Below are positions 32,687-42,151 of a stretch of 64,000 bases of DNA, one piece after another (position 1 is the first letter of the stretch; every line of letters starts with the position of its first letter). A model generated the notes under the pieces. It was given only the letters and a program-made list of their open reading frames with translations. It ran no database searches and was not told the DNA's origin. The position numbers and the translations under genes are program-made. Source of the DNA: an uncultured Prevotellaceae bacterium (GTDB lineage Bacteria > Bacteroidota > Bacteroidia > Bacteroidales > Bacteroidaceae); assembly GCA_902780635.1 (NCBI GenBank), contig CACZGH010000017.1, forward strand, positions 1-64,000, in the 5' to 3' direction.

Positions 32687-32745
32687 CACAGGAAAACAGA
32701 TGTTAACAACCGAAATACAAACAAACCTTTATTTAGTACAAAAAC

Positions 32746-33744
32746 ATGGCAAACAAAATCGCTTTTTTCGACACGAAGAGCTACGACAGAGAGGTCTTCG
32801 ATAAGGTAAACAAGGATTTCAACTTCGAAATCAAGTACTTCAAAGAAAGACTCAGTTTGAACACGGTGTCACTCACACAAGATGCCGACGCTGTGTGCAT
32901 CTTTGTCAACGCAGAATGTGACGCAAGGGTTATAGAACGGATGGCAGGATACGGAGTGAAACTTATCGCATTGCGCTGCGCCGGTTTCAACAATGTAGAC
33001 ATAGAGGCTGCACGAAAGTTTGGCATCAAGGTGGTTCGTGTGCCCGCCTACTCACCACATGCTGTCGCTGAGTATGCCGTCACACTGATGATGGCCCTCA
33101 ACCGCAAGGTCTACCGGTCTGTATATCGCACACGCGAGGGTAATTTCAAACTTAACGGTCTGTTGGGTTTCGACATGCACGGCAAAACTGCAGGTCTCAT
33201 CGGTATGGGACGTATCGCCAAAGAACTAATTAAAATACTACGTGGCTTCGGCATGAACGTGCTGGCTTACGACCTCTATCCCGATCTGGAGTTTGCCCGT
33301 GAGTATCAAGTTAAGATAGTCTCTCTCGATGAGTTGTACGAGGGGTCGGATATTATCTCACTCCACTGTCCGCTCACAGAAGACACTAAATTCCTCATCA
33401 ACAGCGACTCCATCACCAAGATGAGATACGGAGTGATGATCATCAATACCGGAAGAGGAAAGCTCATCAAGACAGAAGATCTCATCGATGGTCTGAGGTC
33501 ACATCAGGTGGGTTCTGCAGGACTCGATGTCTATGAAGAAGAAGCCAACTACTTCTATGAGGACCGCTCCGACAAGATGATTGACGATGACAAACTGGCT
33601 TTGCTTCTTATGATGCCCAATGTGATCGTCACCTCCCATCAGGCCTTCTTCACCCGTGAGGCTATCATCAACATCGCCCTTACCACACTGAATAACATCC
33701 GTGATTTCCAGGAGGGTAAGCCACTGGTCAACGAAGTGAAGTAA
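32746..33744 (+). CDS. ldhA: D-lactate dehydrogenase (2-hydroxyacid dehydrogenase family)
   Basis: This 332-residue NAD-dependent D-2-hydroxyacid dehydrogenase has the nucleotide-binding GLIGMGRIAKE near residue 150. The catalytic arginine is Arg77 in LRCAGFNNVD, with the glutamate in LDVYEEE and the histidine in TSHQAFFT. This pattern and length match fermentative D-lactate dehydrogenase LdhA, which reduces pyruvate to D-lactate in the cytoplasm. It starts a run of four co-directional genes with gaps of 14-21 bp. Confidence 0.9.
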   Translation: MANKIAFFDTKSYDREVFDKVNKDFNFEIKYFKERLSLNTVSLTQDADAVCIFVNAECDARVIERMAGYGVKLIALRCAGFNNVDIEAARKFGIKVVRVPAYSPHAVAEYAVTLMMALNRKVYRSVYRTREGNFKLNGLLGFDMHGKTAGLIGMGRIAKELIKILRGFGMNVLAYDLYPDLEFAREYQVKIVSLDELYEGSDIISLHCPLTEDTKFLINSDSITKMRYGVMIINTGRGKLIKTEDLIDGLRSHQVGSAGLDVYEEEANYFYEDRSDKMIDDDKLALLLMMPNVIVTSHQAFFTREAIINIALTTLNNIRDFQEGKPLVNEVK

Positions 33745-33758
33745 TCGAAGTTTCTTCT

Positions 33759-35390
33759 ATGATGAAGACAAAAGTGAAGAACATCCTGAGGCAATTGCTT
33801 CACAGTCCACGGGAGTTTCCTGTCGAGGCTACCATGGGATTCCTGTTTTTCTGTATCGCCGTCTGGCATACAAGTCAAGCTGAATGGAATGAACTTCATG
33901 GCGAACTGACGAGTGGCATCAATGCAGACATTCTATGGCTGTTTGTACCGCTGTTTGCGTTGACCTTCTGGTTGCACAAAGTCAACCGTTGGGCATATTT
34001 CGCCTCTGGATGGTTGTTCCTGCCATTGATGGCGCTTAACCTACAGCCGTTCCTGTGGACTTACGGATTCTTCTTCACCTACGTACTGGCAGCCATCCTG
34101 CTACTAGTGGGCGTGCGGCGCATGGACAACCGTTCCTTTGCGGCGCACGCCCTGCATTTGGTGACCCAACTATTCTTCGGACTCGTCATATCCGGACTGC
34201 TCACGGGTGCCACCATTGCCATCGTCGCCTCTTTCCTCTACATCTTCGGCATAGACGCACCAGAGCATCTCTTCGAGTACATCTTGGAGTTCATCTGGTT
34301 CTTCATCGCACCACAAATCTGCTGTACACTCATCACACAAGATGAGGATGCAACAGATGAACCCGCCAAGGTGCTCAGACTGATTCTCAACTTCATCCTC
34401 TCACCAGCTGTCATCATTTATACGGTCATCCTTTATGTTTATTTCATCAAGATTGCTCTTGTGTGGGACTTGCCCAAAGGCGGTGTAGCATGGATGGTCA
34501 TGGGTTTTGTGACGGTGGCCCTCGCTGGGCGGCTGATGCAGTATATACTCAAAGAGCATTATTACGACTGGTTCTACCACCACTTCACGTGGATTGCCAT
34601 TCCACCGCTTATCATGTACTGGATAGGCTCCATCTACCGCATTCGTCTCTACAGCTTCACCGAGAGCCGATTCTACCTGATGGTTGCCGGCGCACTGATG
34701 ACGCTGTTCGTCCTCATGCTGCTTTGGCGACACACCCGCAAATTCCAACTGATGGCACTTATCTCTGGTGCTGCCATCATCGTGTTTACCTATATCCCTG
34801 GCATCTCTGCCAAAAGCATCGGTTTCAAAAGTCAGAAATCCCGTCTGCAACAGTGCATCAGTGACTTGAAGCTGATGGACGCCCAAACGGGCAAATTTGT
34901 CAAAAGACTGGACATGGATACCATCCGGCGCGACAGTATGCTCTGCGAGCAATACCAAGAAGTGTGCAGCATCATCGAGTATGTGCGCAATGACATGGGG
35001 CGTGATGCTTTCACCAAACAATATGGTGAATGGTATTGGTATGACTCCAATTTTGAAGTGACACATGACAATGATTTAATGGGAACCGATTATGTGTGTC
35101 GCAACCCTATCCATCTGGGTGAATACAATATCATGCAGCCTACTGACAGATACCATCTCAATGCCAGTGACGGCATGGTCGTGGTGAAGAGGGACCAGAA
35201 AGTGGTATTGGTCTATCCCATCGCAGAAAGAATCCAAAAGAGCCCCCAACTACTCGACCATCCTGACAGCCTTTTCCTATGGCATAACGATTCACTGATG
35301 CTCATCTTGAATAGTTTCTTTATGGATTCAAAAGGGACCGTCAGGCCAGGATTATATAATTACCAACTTTTCAGAAAAGCGAAAAATTGA
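33759..35390 (+). CDS. DUF4153 polytopic membrane protein
   Basis: This 543-residue protein has about ten hydrophobic segments in its first 360 residues and a soluble C-terminal domain of about 180 residues (LQQCISDLKLMDAQTGKFVK onwards). This is the DUF4153 arrangement found widely in Bacteroidetes. The function is unknown. The start could be either of two adjacent ATGs. It lies 14 bp after ldhA and 17 bp before the next gene. Confidence 0.85.
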   Translation: MMKTKVKNILRQLLHSPREFPVEATMGFLFFCIAVWHTSQAEWNELHGELTSGINADILWLFVPLFALTFWLHKVNRWAYFASGWLFLPLMALNLQPFLWTYGFFFTYVLAAILLLVGVRRMDNRSFAAHALHLVTQLFFGLVISGLLTGATIAIVASFLYIFGIDAPEHLFEYILEFIWFFIAPQICCTLITQDEDATDEPAKVLRLILNFILSPAVIIYTVILYVYFIKIALVWDLPKGGVAWMVMGFVTVALAGRLMQYILKEHYYDWFYHHFTWIAIPPLIMYWIGSIYRIRLYSFTESRFYLMVAGALMTLFVLMLLWRHTRKFQLMALISGAAIIVFTYIPGISAKSIGFKSQKSRLQQCISDLKLMDAQTGKFVKRLDMDTIRRDSMLCEQYQEVCSIIEYVRNDMGRDAFTKQYGEWYWYDSNFEVTHDNDLMGTDYVCRNPIHLGEYNIMQPTDRYHLNASDGMVVVKRDQKVVLVYPIAERIQKSPQLLDHPDSLFLWHNDSLMLILNSFFMDSKGTVRPGLYNYQLFRKAKN

Positions 35391-35407
35391 ATAAACGACC
35401 TTTGAGT

Positions 35408-36355
35408 ATGAACAAATGGAATAAGTATCTTGCCATCATGGCTGCAGTCCTGACAGCACAGTTGCTGGCACCTGCATCACTCGATGCAAAAGGGAAGATG
35501 AGAGCGAAGCATGTCATATTGATAGGTATTGACGGATGGGCGTCGAAGGGCTTTGAAAAGGCAGACATGCCAACGGTGAAGGAAATGATGCAGAATGGCA
35601 GTTATACCCTGTCGAAACGGTCTGTCCTCCCCTCGGCTTCGGCCATCAACTGGGCATCGATGCTCATGGGTGTGGGCACAGAAAGTCATGGATATACTGA
35701 ATGGAACAGCCAGACGCCTGAAATACCTTCTTCGGTTGTCAATAGTCACGGTATATTCCCCACCGTGTTTTCCATACTTAAAGAACAAAGGCCTAACACC
35801 CGATCAGCGGTAATAACCGACTGGAGCGGTATCAAATATGTGATCGACTCACTGGCAGTAGACGATGTAATGTGGTCTGAAGGTGCTGGCTATGGTAAGA
35901 AAAACGGCAAAAAGTTTGGAGAGCCAGCTGATTACTCTCGTAAAGCCGAAGACTACATCAGGCAAAACAAACCGACCCTTTTCTTTATTTACTTCGGAGG
36001 TCTGGATGAGACAGGCCACAAAAAAGGATGGAACAAACCTGCTTATTATGAGTTTGAGAAGACCCTTGACACCTGTGTGTACAATATAGTCCAAGCGACG
36101 AAAGACGCAGGAATATATGATGATACCGTCTTTATTCTGACCTCTGACCATGGAGGCATAGACAAAGGCCATGGTGGCAAAACCCTCGACGAGATGCAGA
36201 GCCCATTCATCGTTTGCGGTAAAGGCATTAAAAAAAATCATGAAATCACGGATGCCATGATGCAATATGATGTGGCAGCCACGATAGCCTACCTCCTGGG
36301 ACTAGAAGCGCCGCAAGCGTGGGTGGGCCGTCCGATGATGCAGATTTTCAAATGA
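35408..36355 (+). CDS. Alkaline-phosphatase-superfamily phosphodiesterase, secreted
   Basis: This 315-residue protein, counted from ATG 35408, has an N-terminal signal sequence (YLAIMAAVLTAQLLAPASLDA). A TTG start at 35387 is possible but would overlap the previous stop. Metal-binding motifs of the type I phosphodiesterase/nucleotide pyrophosphatase family are visible: GIDGWASKG, SVLPSASAINWASMLMG (the nucleophile region), YFGGLDETGHKKG and LTSDHGGIDKGHGG. It probably hydrolyses a phosphodiester or phosphate ester in the periplasm; the substrate is unknown. Confidence 0.88.
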   Translation: MNKWNKYLAIMAAVLTAQLLAPASLDAKGKMRAKHVILIGIDGWASKGFEKADMPTVKEMMQNGSYTLSKRSVLPSASAINWASMLMGVGTESHGYTEWNSQTPEIPSSVVNSHGIFPTVFSILKEQRPNTRSAVITDWSGIKYVIDSLAVDDVMWSEGAGYGKKNGKKFGEPADYSRKAEDYIRQNKPTLFFIYFGGLDETGHKKGWNKPAYYEFEKTLDTCVYNIVQATKDAGIYDDTVFILTSDHGGIDKGHGGKTLDEMQSPFIVCGKGIKKNHEITDAMMQYDVAATIAYLLGLEAPQAWVGRPMMQIFK

Positions 36356-36376
36356 CTGCAAAACTGAAAAAGGCTC

Positions 36377-37507
36377 ATGTATTTTACACGTAACCTTCCC
36401 AACACCCGGATTGACGTAGCCGATGCTTTACGGGGTCTTGCCGTGGCAGGCATCATCCTCTATCACTCCGTGGAGCACTTCGATATTTTCACCAAAGAAC
36501 CAATCGTGCACACACTGCCTTGTGACGAGTCGGTAGGCAGTGTACTGGCGTGGTTGCTGAGCGGCAAGATGTATGGCATCTTTGCCATGCTCTTCGGACT
36601 GAGTTTCTTTATCATGAACGACAACCAGCAGCAGAAAGGGAAGTCATTCGCTGGCCGTTTTGCCTGGCGTATGTGTCTGCTGTTTGTCTTTGGTCTCATC
36701 AATGTGGCCTTCTACGATGGCGATATTCTGATGCTCTATGCGGTCTATGGCTTGCTGCTCATCCCTATTAGTTATCTGCCTTCTCGAGCTGTCTGGTGTA
36801 TCATCGGCCTGCTGGCTATCCAACCCGTGGAACTGTTCTGCCAGCTATCAGGCACCACGATAGACCACAGTACGCTCTTCGAGATCTACGAAAAGACTAT
36901 CCGTCTGCATGAGAATGGCACATTTATGGACAATGCCATCAACAATCTCCGATATGGTTTTGAACTGAACCTAAGATTCAATGTCTTCAGCGGACGTCTC
37001 ACCCAACTGCTCTGTCTTTTCATCCTTGGCATGCAGTTGGGGCGGCATCGCTTTTTTTACGATGAGGGTCGGAATCTCCAGATATGGCATAGCATTCTTG
37101 GTATATCAGCACTCGTCGTCATCGGATTGAGTTTTGTTGATTTTGCTGGTTGGTCACGATGGCTTACACCTATCTACAACTTCTTTATTCTCATGATGAT
37201 CACGTCGGCTGTAGTTTCGGCATGGTACGCCTTTGCTTCCGTTCGCCGGGCCCTTCGTCATCTCTGTTTCTTTGGCCGCATGAGTCTCACCAACTATCTG
37301 CTGCAGTCCATCATCGGCAGTTTCATCTTCTGTGGTTATGGTTTGGGCTGTTATCGGCTTGTGGGCATCACCTATGCCGTGCTCATCGGCTTGGCTATGG
37401 TCATTACACAATATGCCTTTGGCCGTTATTGGTTCAAGAGCCATCCCCGTGGTCCGTTGGAAGGTTTATGGCGTACACTGACTTGGATCAACATACCAAC
37501 AGCATGA
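36377..37507 (+). CDS. DUF418 family membrane protein
   Basis: This 376-residue protein begins with RIDVADALRGLAVAGIILYH, the N-terminal signature of DUF418/acyltransferase-like (HGSNAT-related) membrane proteins. It has about eight to ten hydrophobic segments. The C-terminal FFGRMSLTNYLLQSIIGSFIF and GPLEGLWRTLTW are also DUF418 hallmarks. A role in transferring acyl groups to envelope sugars is suspected for the family but unproven. It is the last gene of the ldhA-led series. Confidence 0.87.
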   Translation: MYFTRNLPNTRIDVADALRGLAVAGIILYHSVEHFDIFTKEPIVHTLPCDESVGSVLAWLLSGKMYGIFAMLFGLSFFIMNDNQQQKGKSFAGRFAWRMCLLFVFGLINVAFYDGDILMLYAVYGLLLIPISYLPSRAVWCIIGLLAIQPVELFCQLSGTTIDHSTLFEIYEKTIRLHENGTFMDNAINNLRYGFELNLRFNVFSGRLTQLLCLFILGMQLGRHRFFYDEGRNLQIWHSILGISALVVIGLSFVDFAGWSRWLTPIYNFFILMMITSAVVSAWYAFASVRRALRHLCFFGRMSLTNYLLQSIIGSFIFCGYGLGCYRLVGITYAVLIGLAMVITQYAFGRYWFKSHPRGPLEGLWRTLTWINIPTA

Positions 37508-37615
37508 AAAGTGCCGCGTTGATGATATTTTTACAGTTCCCTCTTATCTCCTTTTTATCTTTCACTTCAATCAAAGCTTCGTTAGTTTTTACCAACCAGG
37601 CTTGAACTACAGCAA

Positions 37616-39022
37616 TTATCCTAACTCCTGTTTGAGTTTTTCGACAAACTCGTCTATCTTTTGCAGTTCTTGTGGGATACGGATGCTTTGTGGGCAGTGA
37701 GGCACGCACTGGCCACATGCGATACAATGGTTGGCTTGACGAAGTTTGGGCACCGACCTGTCATGACCGATGAGATACTCACGGCGATAGCGGGCATAGT
37801 TGGTATCTTTCTCATTCACTGGCAGTGTACCCTCATTCTTGCATTTATTGTAATGCACAAAGATGGCTGGGATATCTATGCCATAAGGACACGGCATACA
37901 GTATTTACAATCGTTGCACGGGATGGTCTCCATATCGACCAGCTCACCTGCAATTTTGTAAAGGAATTCTTTCTCCTCCTCACTGACAGGATGGAGAGGT
38001 GAGTAGGTCAACAGATTGTCTTTCAGATGTTCCATGTAGGTCATGCCACTGAGCACGGTGAGCACACCGTCTGGTGAACCTGCATAACGGAATGCCCATG
38101 AGGCCACTGACTTCTCAGGGTCACGCTGTTTCATCTCATTGACCACATACTGCGGCACGTTGGACAGTCTCCCACCGAGCAGAGGCTCCATGATAACGGC
38201 AGGGATGCCCAGTTTCTGAAGTTCAGCGTAAAGATAACTGGCGTCGGTATTGTCAGAATTGATCTCGTTGGCATAGTCCCAATCCAAGTAGTTGAGCTCG
38301 ATTTGCACAAAGTCCCATTGGTACTTGTCGTTCTCTGCAAGGAGATAGTCAAACACCTCAATGTTTCCATGATAGGAGAAGCCGAGATTGCGAATACGTC
38401 CGGCTTCCCGTTCTTTCAAAAGGTAGTCGAGCATGCCGTTGTCCAAATAACGTCTATGCAGGTCGTCCATGCCACTACCTCCTATTGCATGGAGCAGATA
38501 ATAGTCGATATAGTCTACCTGCAGATTCTTCATCGAGTCATGGTACATCTTGATCGCCCCCTCGCGCGTCTGGGAGGCAGGGTTGAAATTAGATAGTTTG
38601 GTAGCCACATAATACGACTCTCTGGGATATTTATGCAGAGCGATGCCGGTAGACTCTTCAGAATGTCCTTGGCAATAGGCTGGCGACGTATCAAAATAGT
38701 TCACGCCATGAGCCACGGCATAGTCTACCAACCTATTGACATTCTCTTGGTCAATGGTCTCCCTCTGATTGTTGTCCGATCCACTCTTGATGGTGGGCAG
38801 GCGCATCATGCCATATCCTAAGAGTGAAACTTTCTGATGTGTCTTAGGATTCTCACGGTAGGTCATTTTGTCCGTTGGTGGCTCTACCTGTTTCGCATAA
38901 TCGTCACTACCCTTATATCCACCTGTCGATGAGGGTTTGCAACCTGCGACAGCAGCGGTAGCTGCCACGGAGCCGGCTCCAAACAATTTGAGGAAGTCAC
39001 GGCGAGATATATTCTTTTTCAT
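37616..39022 (-). CDS. Aldo/keto reductase with ferredoxin domain, Tat lipoprotein
   Basis: This 468-residue protein begins with a twin-arginine motif (SRRDFLKLFG) followed by a lipobox-like AAVAGC, predicting export by Tat and lipid anchoring. An aldo/keto reductase barrel follows (YFDTSPAYCQGHSEES, YIDYYLLHAIGG). The C terminus carries CNDCKYCMPCPYGIDI and CIACGQCVPHCPQSI, motifs for 4Fe-4S clusters. It is 38 bp downstream of a membrane Fe-S protein, likely its electron partner. The substrate is unknown. Confidence 0.9.
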   Translation of the reverse strand: MKKNISRRDFLKLFGAGSVAATAAVAGCKPSSTGGYKGSDDYAKQVEPPTDKMTYRENPKTHQKVSLLGYGMMRLPTIKSGSDNNQRETIDQENVNRLVDYAVAHGVNYFDTSPAYCQGHSEESTGIALHKYPRESYYVATKLSNFNPASQTREGAIKMYHDSMKNLQVDYIDYYLLHAIGGSGMDDLHRRYLDNGMLDYLLKEREAGRIRNLGFSYHGNIEVFDYLLAENDKYQWDFVQIELNYLDWDYANEINSDNTDASYLYAELQKLGIPAVIMEPLLGGRLSNVPQYVVNEMKQRDPEKSVASWAFRYAGSPDGVLTVLSGMTYMEHLKDNLLTYSPLHPVSEEEKEFLYKIAGELVDMETIPCNDCKYCMPCPYGIDIPAIFVHYNKCKNEGTLPVNEKDTNYARYRREYLIGHDRSVPKLRQANHCIACGQCVPHCPQSIRIPQELQKIDEFVEKLKQELG

Positions 39023-39060
39023 CTTCTTTTCTCCAATTAAGGTGTGTTCTTTTTACTCAT

Positions 39061-40548
39061 CTAAACCTCTTTATGCACTTCGTGTCCTTCCACGTAGATG
39101 GCCGAGAAAGGCCTTGCGGGACACAGGTTCTCACATGCGCCGCAACCGATGCAGCGTGCCTCATTGATAGCTGGCACAAATGGCGTGTTCTCATCTTCTT
39201 CATCCAATGGCACCATCTCGATAGCCCCTACCGGACAGTGGCGAGAACAGTTGTCACACTCTACCCCATCGGTGACAGCAACACAGTTTTTCTTGATCCA
39301 GACAGCATGCCCAATTTGAGTGGCCGACTTGTCGGCACGTGTGATGGGCTTGATGGCTCCAGTGGGACATACATCAGAGCAGCGCGTACACTCCGGTCTG
39401 CAATATCCCCGCTCATATGACATAATCGGCTGCATGATCTTCATGAAATCAGTAGAAGGCCGCAGCACACCATTGGGACACTCCGACACACACAACTGAC
39501 AGCCGGTGCAACGCTTTGCCATATTGGCGGCACTAAGCGAACCTGGAGGGGTGAGCGGTGTGACACGATGTGGAGCCACCTTGTCCTCGATGGCAGCCAG
39601 TCCACCATCCACCTTTTTCGTCTCCTGTGCGATGGCTGCTGTAGACAGCAGAGCTGTAGCGAGGAGGAAAGAGCGTTTACCTTTGTCGACCGATGCATCA
39701 TCTTTCGGCGGAGCCTCCGTAGTCTTCGGAGCAAGTGCTGACACATGGCTATACTTCAGTGCTCCGAACTTACATTGGTCGATACAATTGCCACAAGCCA
39801 CACAGCGGCTGTAGTCGACGGTATGCGTTTTATAGTCGATGCAAGCAGCCTTGCAGTTTTTGGAGCAGAGGGAGCAGTTGCGGCACTTGTCCTCTACAAA
39901 ACGCACTTTGAGAAATGAGAACCTCGAAAGGAATCCAAGCACGGTGCCCACAGGACAAATCGTATTGCAATAGGTGCGGCCATTGCGCCAAGCCAAATAG
40001 CCTACTACCAGCAGCGTGGTCGCTGCGATGACAAATGTGGGCACACTTTTCAGCCACACATCTGTGGTATAAAAGGCATAACTGTCGAAATGCGCTGCAA
40101 TAGCAGCTAAGATATTGTTGCCCCACTGCCATATAGGCTGCATCAGATTGGTAGCGATACGTCCGAAACTGCTGTATGGCGCCAACAATTGCACCACGGA
40201 AGCCAGTCCTGCGATGAGTGCCACCACCATCACTCCCAACATGGTGTATCTCAGCCATGACAATGCCTTGGAGTAGGAGTACTTGTTTTTCTTCCGGCGC
40301 AGCCTTGCTATGACATCCTGCATCACCCCCAGCGGACAGATGATGGAGCAGTAGATACGCCCGAACAGAAGTGTCAGCACAATCAATGCAACCAAAACAA
40401 GCAGGTTCATTGCCAATAATGCAGGAAGGAACTGGACTTTTGCCATCCATCCGAGCCAATGATGCAGGACACCTGTGAAGTCAACAAACAGCAGCGATAT
40501 TCCGATAAAAAATACCGCAGCAAGAACTAATCGGATTTTTCTTAGCAT
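39061..40548 (-). CDS. Membrane-bound multi-cluster 4Fe-4S protein
   Basis: This 495-residue protein has four or five transmembrane segments carrying CSIICPLG and CNTICPVG motifs like NapH. A cluster of cysteines follows (CRNCSLCSKNC, CVACGNCIDQC), then a linker containing KGKRSFLLATALL and a C-terminal polyferredoxin part (CTGCQLCVSECP, CTRCSDVCP, CDNCSRHCP, CIGCGACENLCP). It could relay electrons from the membrane to the exported aldo/keto reductase. At least six clusters are predicted. The promoter is at 40577-40584. Confidence 0.88.
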   Translation of the reverse strand: MLRKIRLVLAAVFFIGISLLFVDFTGVLHHWLGWMAKVQFLPALLAMNLLVLVALIVLTLLFGRIYCSIICPLGVMQDVIARLRRKKNKYSYSKALSWLRYTMLGVMVVALIAGLASVVQLLAPYSSFGRIATNLMQPIWQWGNNILAAIAAHFDSYAFYTTDVWLKSVPTFVIAATTLLVVGYLAWRNGRTYCNTICPVGTVLGFLSRFSFLKVRFVEDKCRNCSLCSKNCKAACIDYKTHTVDYSRCVACGNCIDQCKFGALKYSHVSALAPKTTEAPPKDDASVDKGKRSFLLATALLSTAAIAQETKKVDGGLAAIEDKVAPHRVTPLTPPGSLSAANMAKRCTGCQLCVSECPNGVLRPSTDFMKIMQPIMSYERGYCRPECTRCSDVCPTGAIKPITRADKSATQIGHAVWIKKNCVAVTDGVECDNCSRHCPVGAIEMVPLDEEDENTPFVPAINEARCIGCGACENLCPARPFSAIYVEGHEVHKEV

Positions 40549-40576
40549 ATAGAAACGTGTAAAGAATCTTTTTTTG

Positions 40577-40584
40577 CAAATTTA
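40577..40584 (-). promoter_or_regulatory. -7 promoter element for the Fe-S/AKR operon
   Basis: Minus strand TAAATTTG lies 29 bp before the start at 40548, within the gap after the fur-family gene. Confidence 0.6.
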
Positions 40585-40613
40585 CGAATTAAAAGCTAAA
40601 CACACAATTTTTT

Positions 40614-41069
40614 TTAAGTGATATTAAGTCTCAAATTGCGTTTTTGCTCCAATTGACAGCATGTGGGGCAGATGCCTTTGACAATATAATTGGCAGTTTG
40701 CATCTGATAGCCTTCAGGCAGTTCTACCATCGGCAGGGGGATCTGGTCTAGACAGTAGGTAATGTGACATCGTTCGCAATAGAAATGCACATGCATGTCA
40801 TCATCGGCATCATGATGATGTCGATGGCTGCGACATAATTCATAGCGTACTCCCCCGGCATCCTCAATCACATGCACAAGCCCATGATCTTTAAACATGC
40901 AAAGGCCACGGAAAATGCCCGACTTGTCGATGGTGATGATACGCTGCTCCAACTCGGCAAGTGACAGAGGGCGTTCTGCCTCTGCCAAGGTTTTGATCAA
41001 CACGATACGATTGGCTGTCGGTTTGACCTGATGCTCCTCAAGCATCTCCTGACATCTCTGAGTGTTCAT
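40614..41069 (-). CDS. Fur-family metal-responsive regulator
   Basis: This 151-residue protein has the Fur winged-helix N terminus (VKPTANRIVLIKTLAEAERPLSL) and the metal-binding C-terminal part CRSHRHHHDADDDMHVHFYCERC and GICPTCC. The two CxxC pairs should hold a structural zinc and the His/Asp cluster a sensory metal. Whether it senses iron, zinc or peroxide (Fur, Zur or PerR) cannot be settled by eye; the unusually histidine-rich segment could favour zinc. It lies just upstream of an Fe-S operon that has its own promoter. Confidence 0.9.
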   Translation of the reverse strand: MNTQRCQEMLEEHQVKPTANRIVLIKTLAEAERPLSLAELEQRIITIDKSGIFRGLCMFKDHGLVHVIEDAGGVRYELCRSHRHHHDADDDMHVHFYCERCHITYCLDQIPLPMVELPEGYQMQTANYIVKGICPTCCQLEQKRNLRLNIT

Positions 41070-41100
41070 GACATCAACACATTATCATTAAAACTATTTG

Positions 41101-41108
41101 CAAAAATA
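41101..41108 (-). promoter_or_regulatory. -7 promoter element for the fur-family gene
   Basis: Minus strand TATTTTTG lies 32 bp before the start, with TTTG (minus) at 41131-41134. Confidence 0.6.
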
Positions 41109-41180
41109 AGCATTTATTTGTTTATCCTAGCAAAAAAAGAAAAATAGCTGTCAAAATTTGTGAGATAGAGAGTGTTTTCG

Positions 41181-41188
41181 TAATTTTG
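41181..41188 (+). promoter_or_regulatory. -7 promoter element that sets the PfkB start
   Basis: TAATTTTG overlaps the first in-frame ATG at 41186, which therefore cannot be the translated start. Translation must begin at 41216 or, more likely, 41255. Confidence 0.65.
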
Positions 41189-41254
41189 CACACCAATTAC
41201 GCCTCCCCAATCAACATGTCGAGGCTACACCCCACCTATTTAATAGAAATAGCG

Positions 41255-42142
41255 ATGAAAGACAAGCTAAAGAGAGATATCTGCTGTGTGGGACACATCA
41301 CATTAGACAAAATCATCACGCCCGACAATGTGTTTTACATGAACGGGGGTACGGCATACTATTTTGCATACGGCATCAATCACTTACCCCACCAAGTCAG
41401 TTTTAAATTGGTGACAGCCATGGCCGACCGCGACCAGCGCGCCGTGAGCGACATGCGCCATGCAGGAATTGAAGTAGACTGTCATGAAAGTAGACATACC
41501 GTCTTTTTTGAGAACAAATACGGCAAGAACATGAACAACCGCACACAGCGTGTGCTGGCCAAGTCAGACCCCTTTACCGTCAGTCAGTTGCGTGACGTGG
41601 AAGCTCGTATTTTCCATTTAGGGTCATTGCTCGACGATGACTTCTCACCGGAACTAGTGAAATATCTTGCGGGTAAAGGCATGGTCTCCATAGACGTGCA
41701 GGGCTATCTGCGTGAGGTGCGCGGCCAACACGTATATGCCGTGGACTGGAAAGACAAACTGGAAGTGCTTCAGTATACTGACATTCTCAAATTGAACGAG
41801 CATGAGATGGAGGTGGTAACGGGACTGCATGACCCTCGTGAGGTGGCCCAGAAAATCGCCTCATGGGGCGTCAAGGAGGTGGTGATCACACTTGGCAGTT
41901 ATGGCTCACTCATCTATGCAAAAGGCCAGTTTTACGAGATACCTGCCTATGCCCCTCTCCGCACGGTGGATGCCACGGGTTGTGGTGACACCTATTCTGC
42001 CGGCTACTTATACTGCCGGGCACAGGGTTGCGGATATGAGGAATGTGGCCGCTTCGCCGCCGCTATGTGTACGCTGAAACTGGAGCACAGTGGCCCTTTC
42101 GACCGCACCATCGACGATATCAAGACTATTATCGCCCAATGA
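41255..42142 (+). CDS. PfkB-family carbohydrate kinase
   Basis: This 295-residue kinase (from ATG 41255) of the ribokinase superfamily has a glycine-rich N-terminal motif (YMNGGTAYYFAYG) and a C-terminal DATGCGDTYSAGYLY, with the catalytic aspartate in the anion-hole motif. The upstream in-frame ATGs at 41186 and 41216 are less likely because a -7 box lies at 41181-41188. The sugar substrate is unknown. It ends 9 bp before the LolA-like gene and is probably cotranscribed with it. Confidence 0.9.
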   Translation: MKDKLKRDICCVGHITLDKIITPDNVFYMNGGTAYYFAYGINHLPHQVSFKLVTAMADRDQRAVSDMRHAGIEVDCHESRHTVFFENKYGKNMNNRTQRVLAKSDPFTVSQLRDVEARIFHLGSLLDDDFSPELVKYLAGKGMVSIDVQGYLREVRGQHVYAVDWKDKLEVLQYTDILKLNEHEMEVVTGLHDPREVAQKIASWGVKEVVITLGSYGSLIYAKGQFYEIPAYAPLRTVDATGCGDTYSAGYLYCRAQGCGYEECGRFAAAMCTLKLEHSGPFDRTIDDIKTIIAQ

Positions 42143-42151
42143 CATTTTAAA

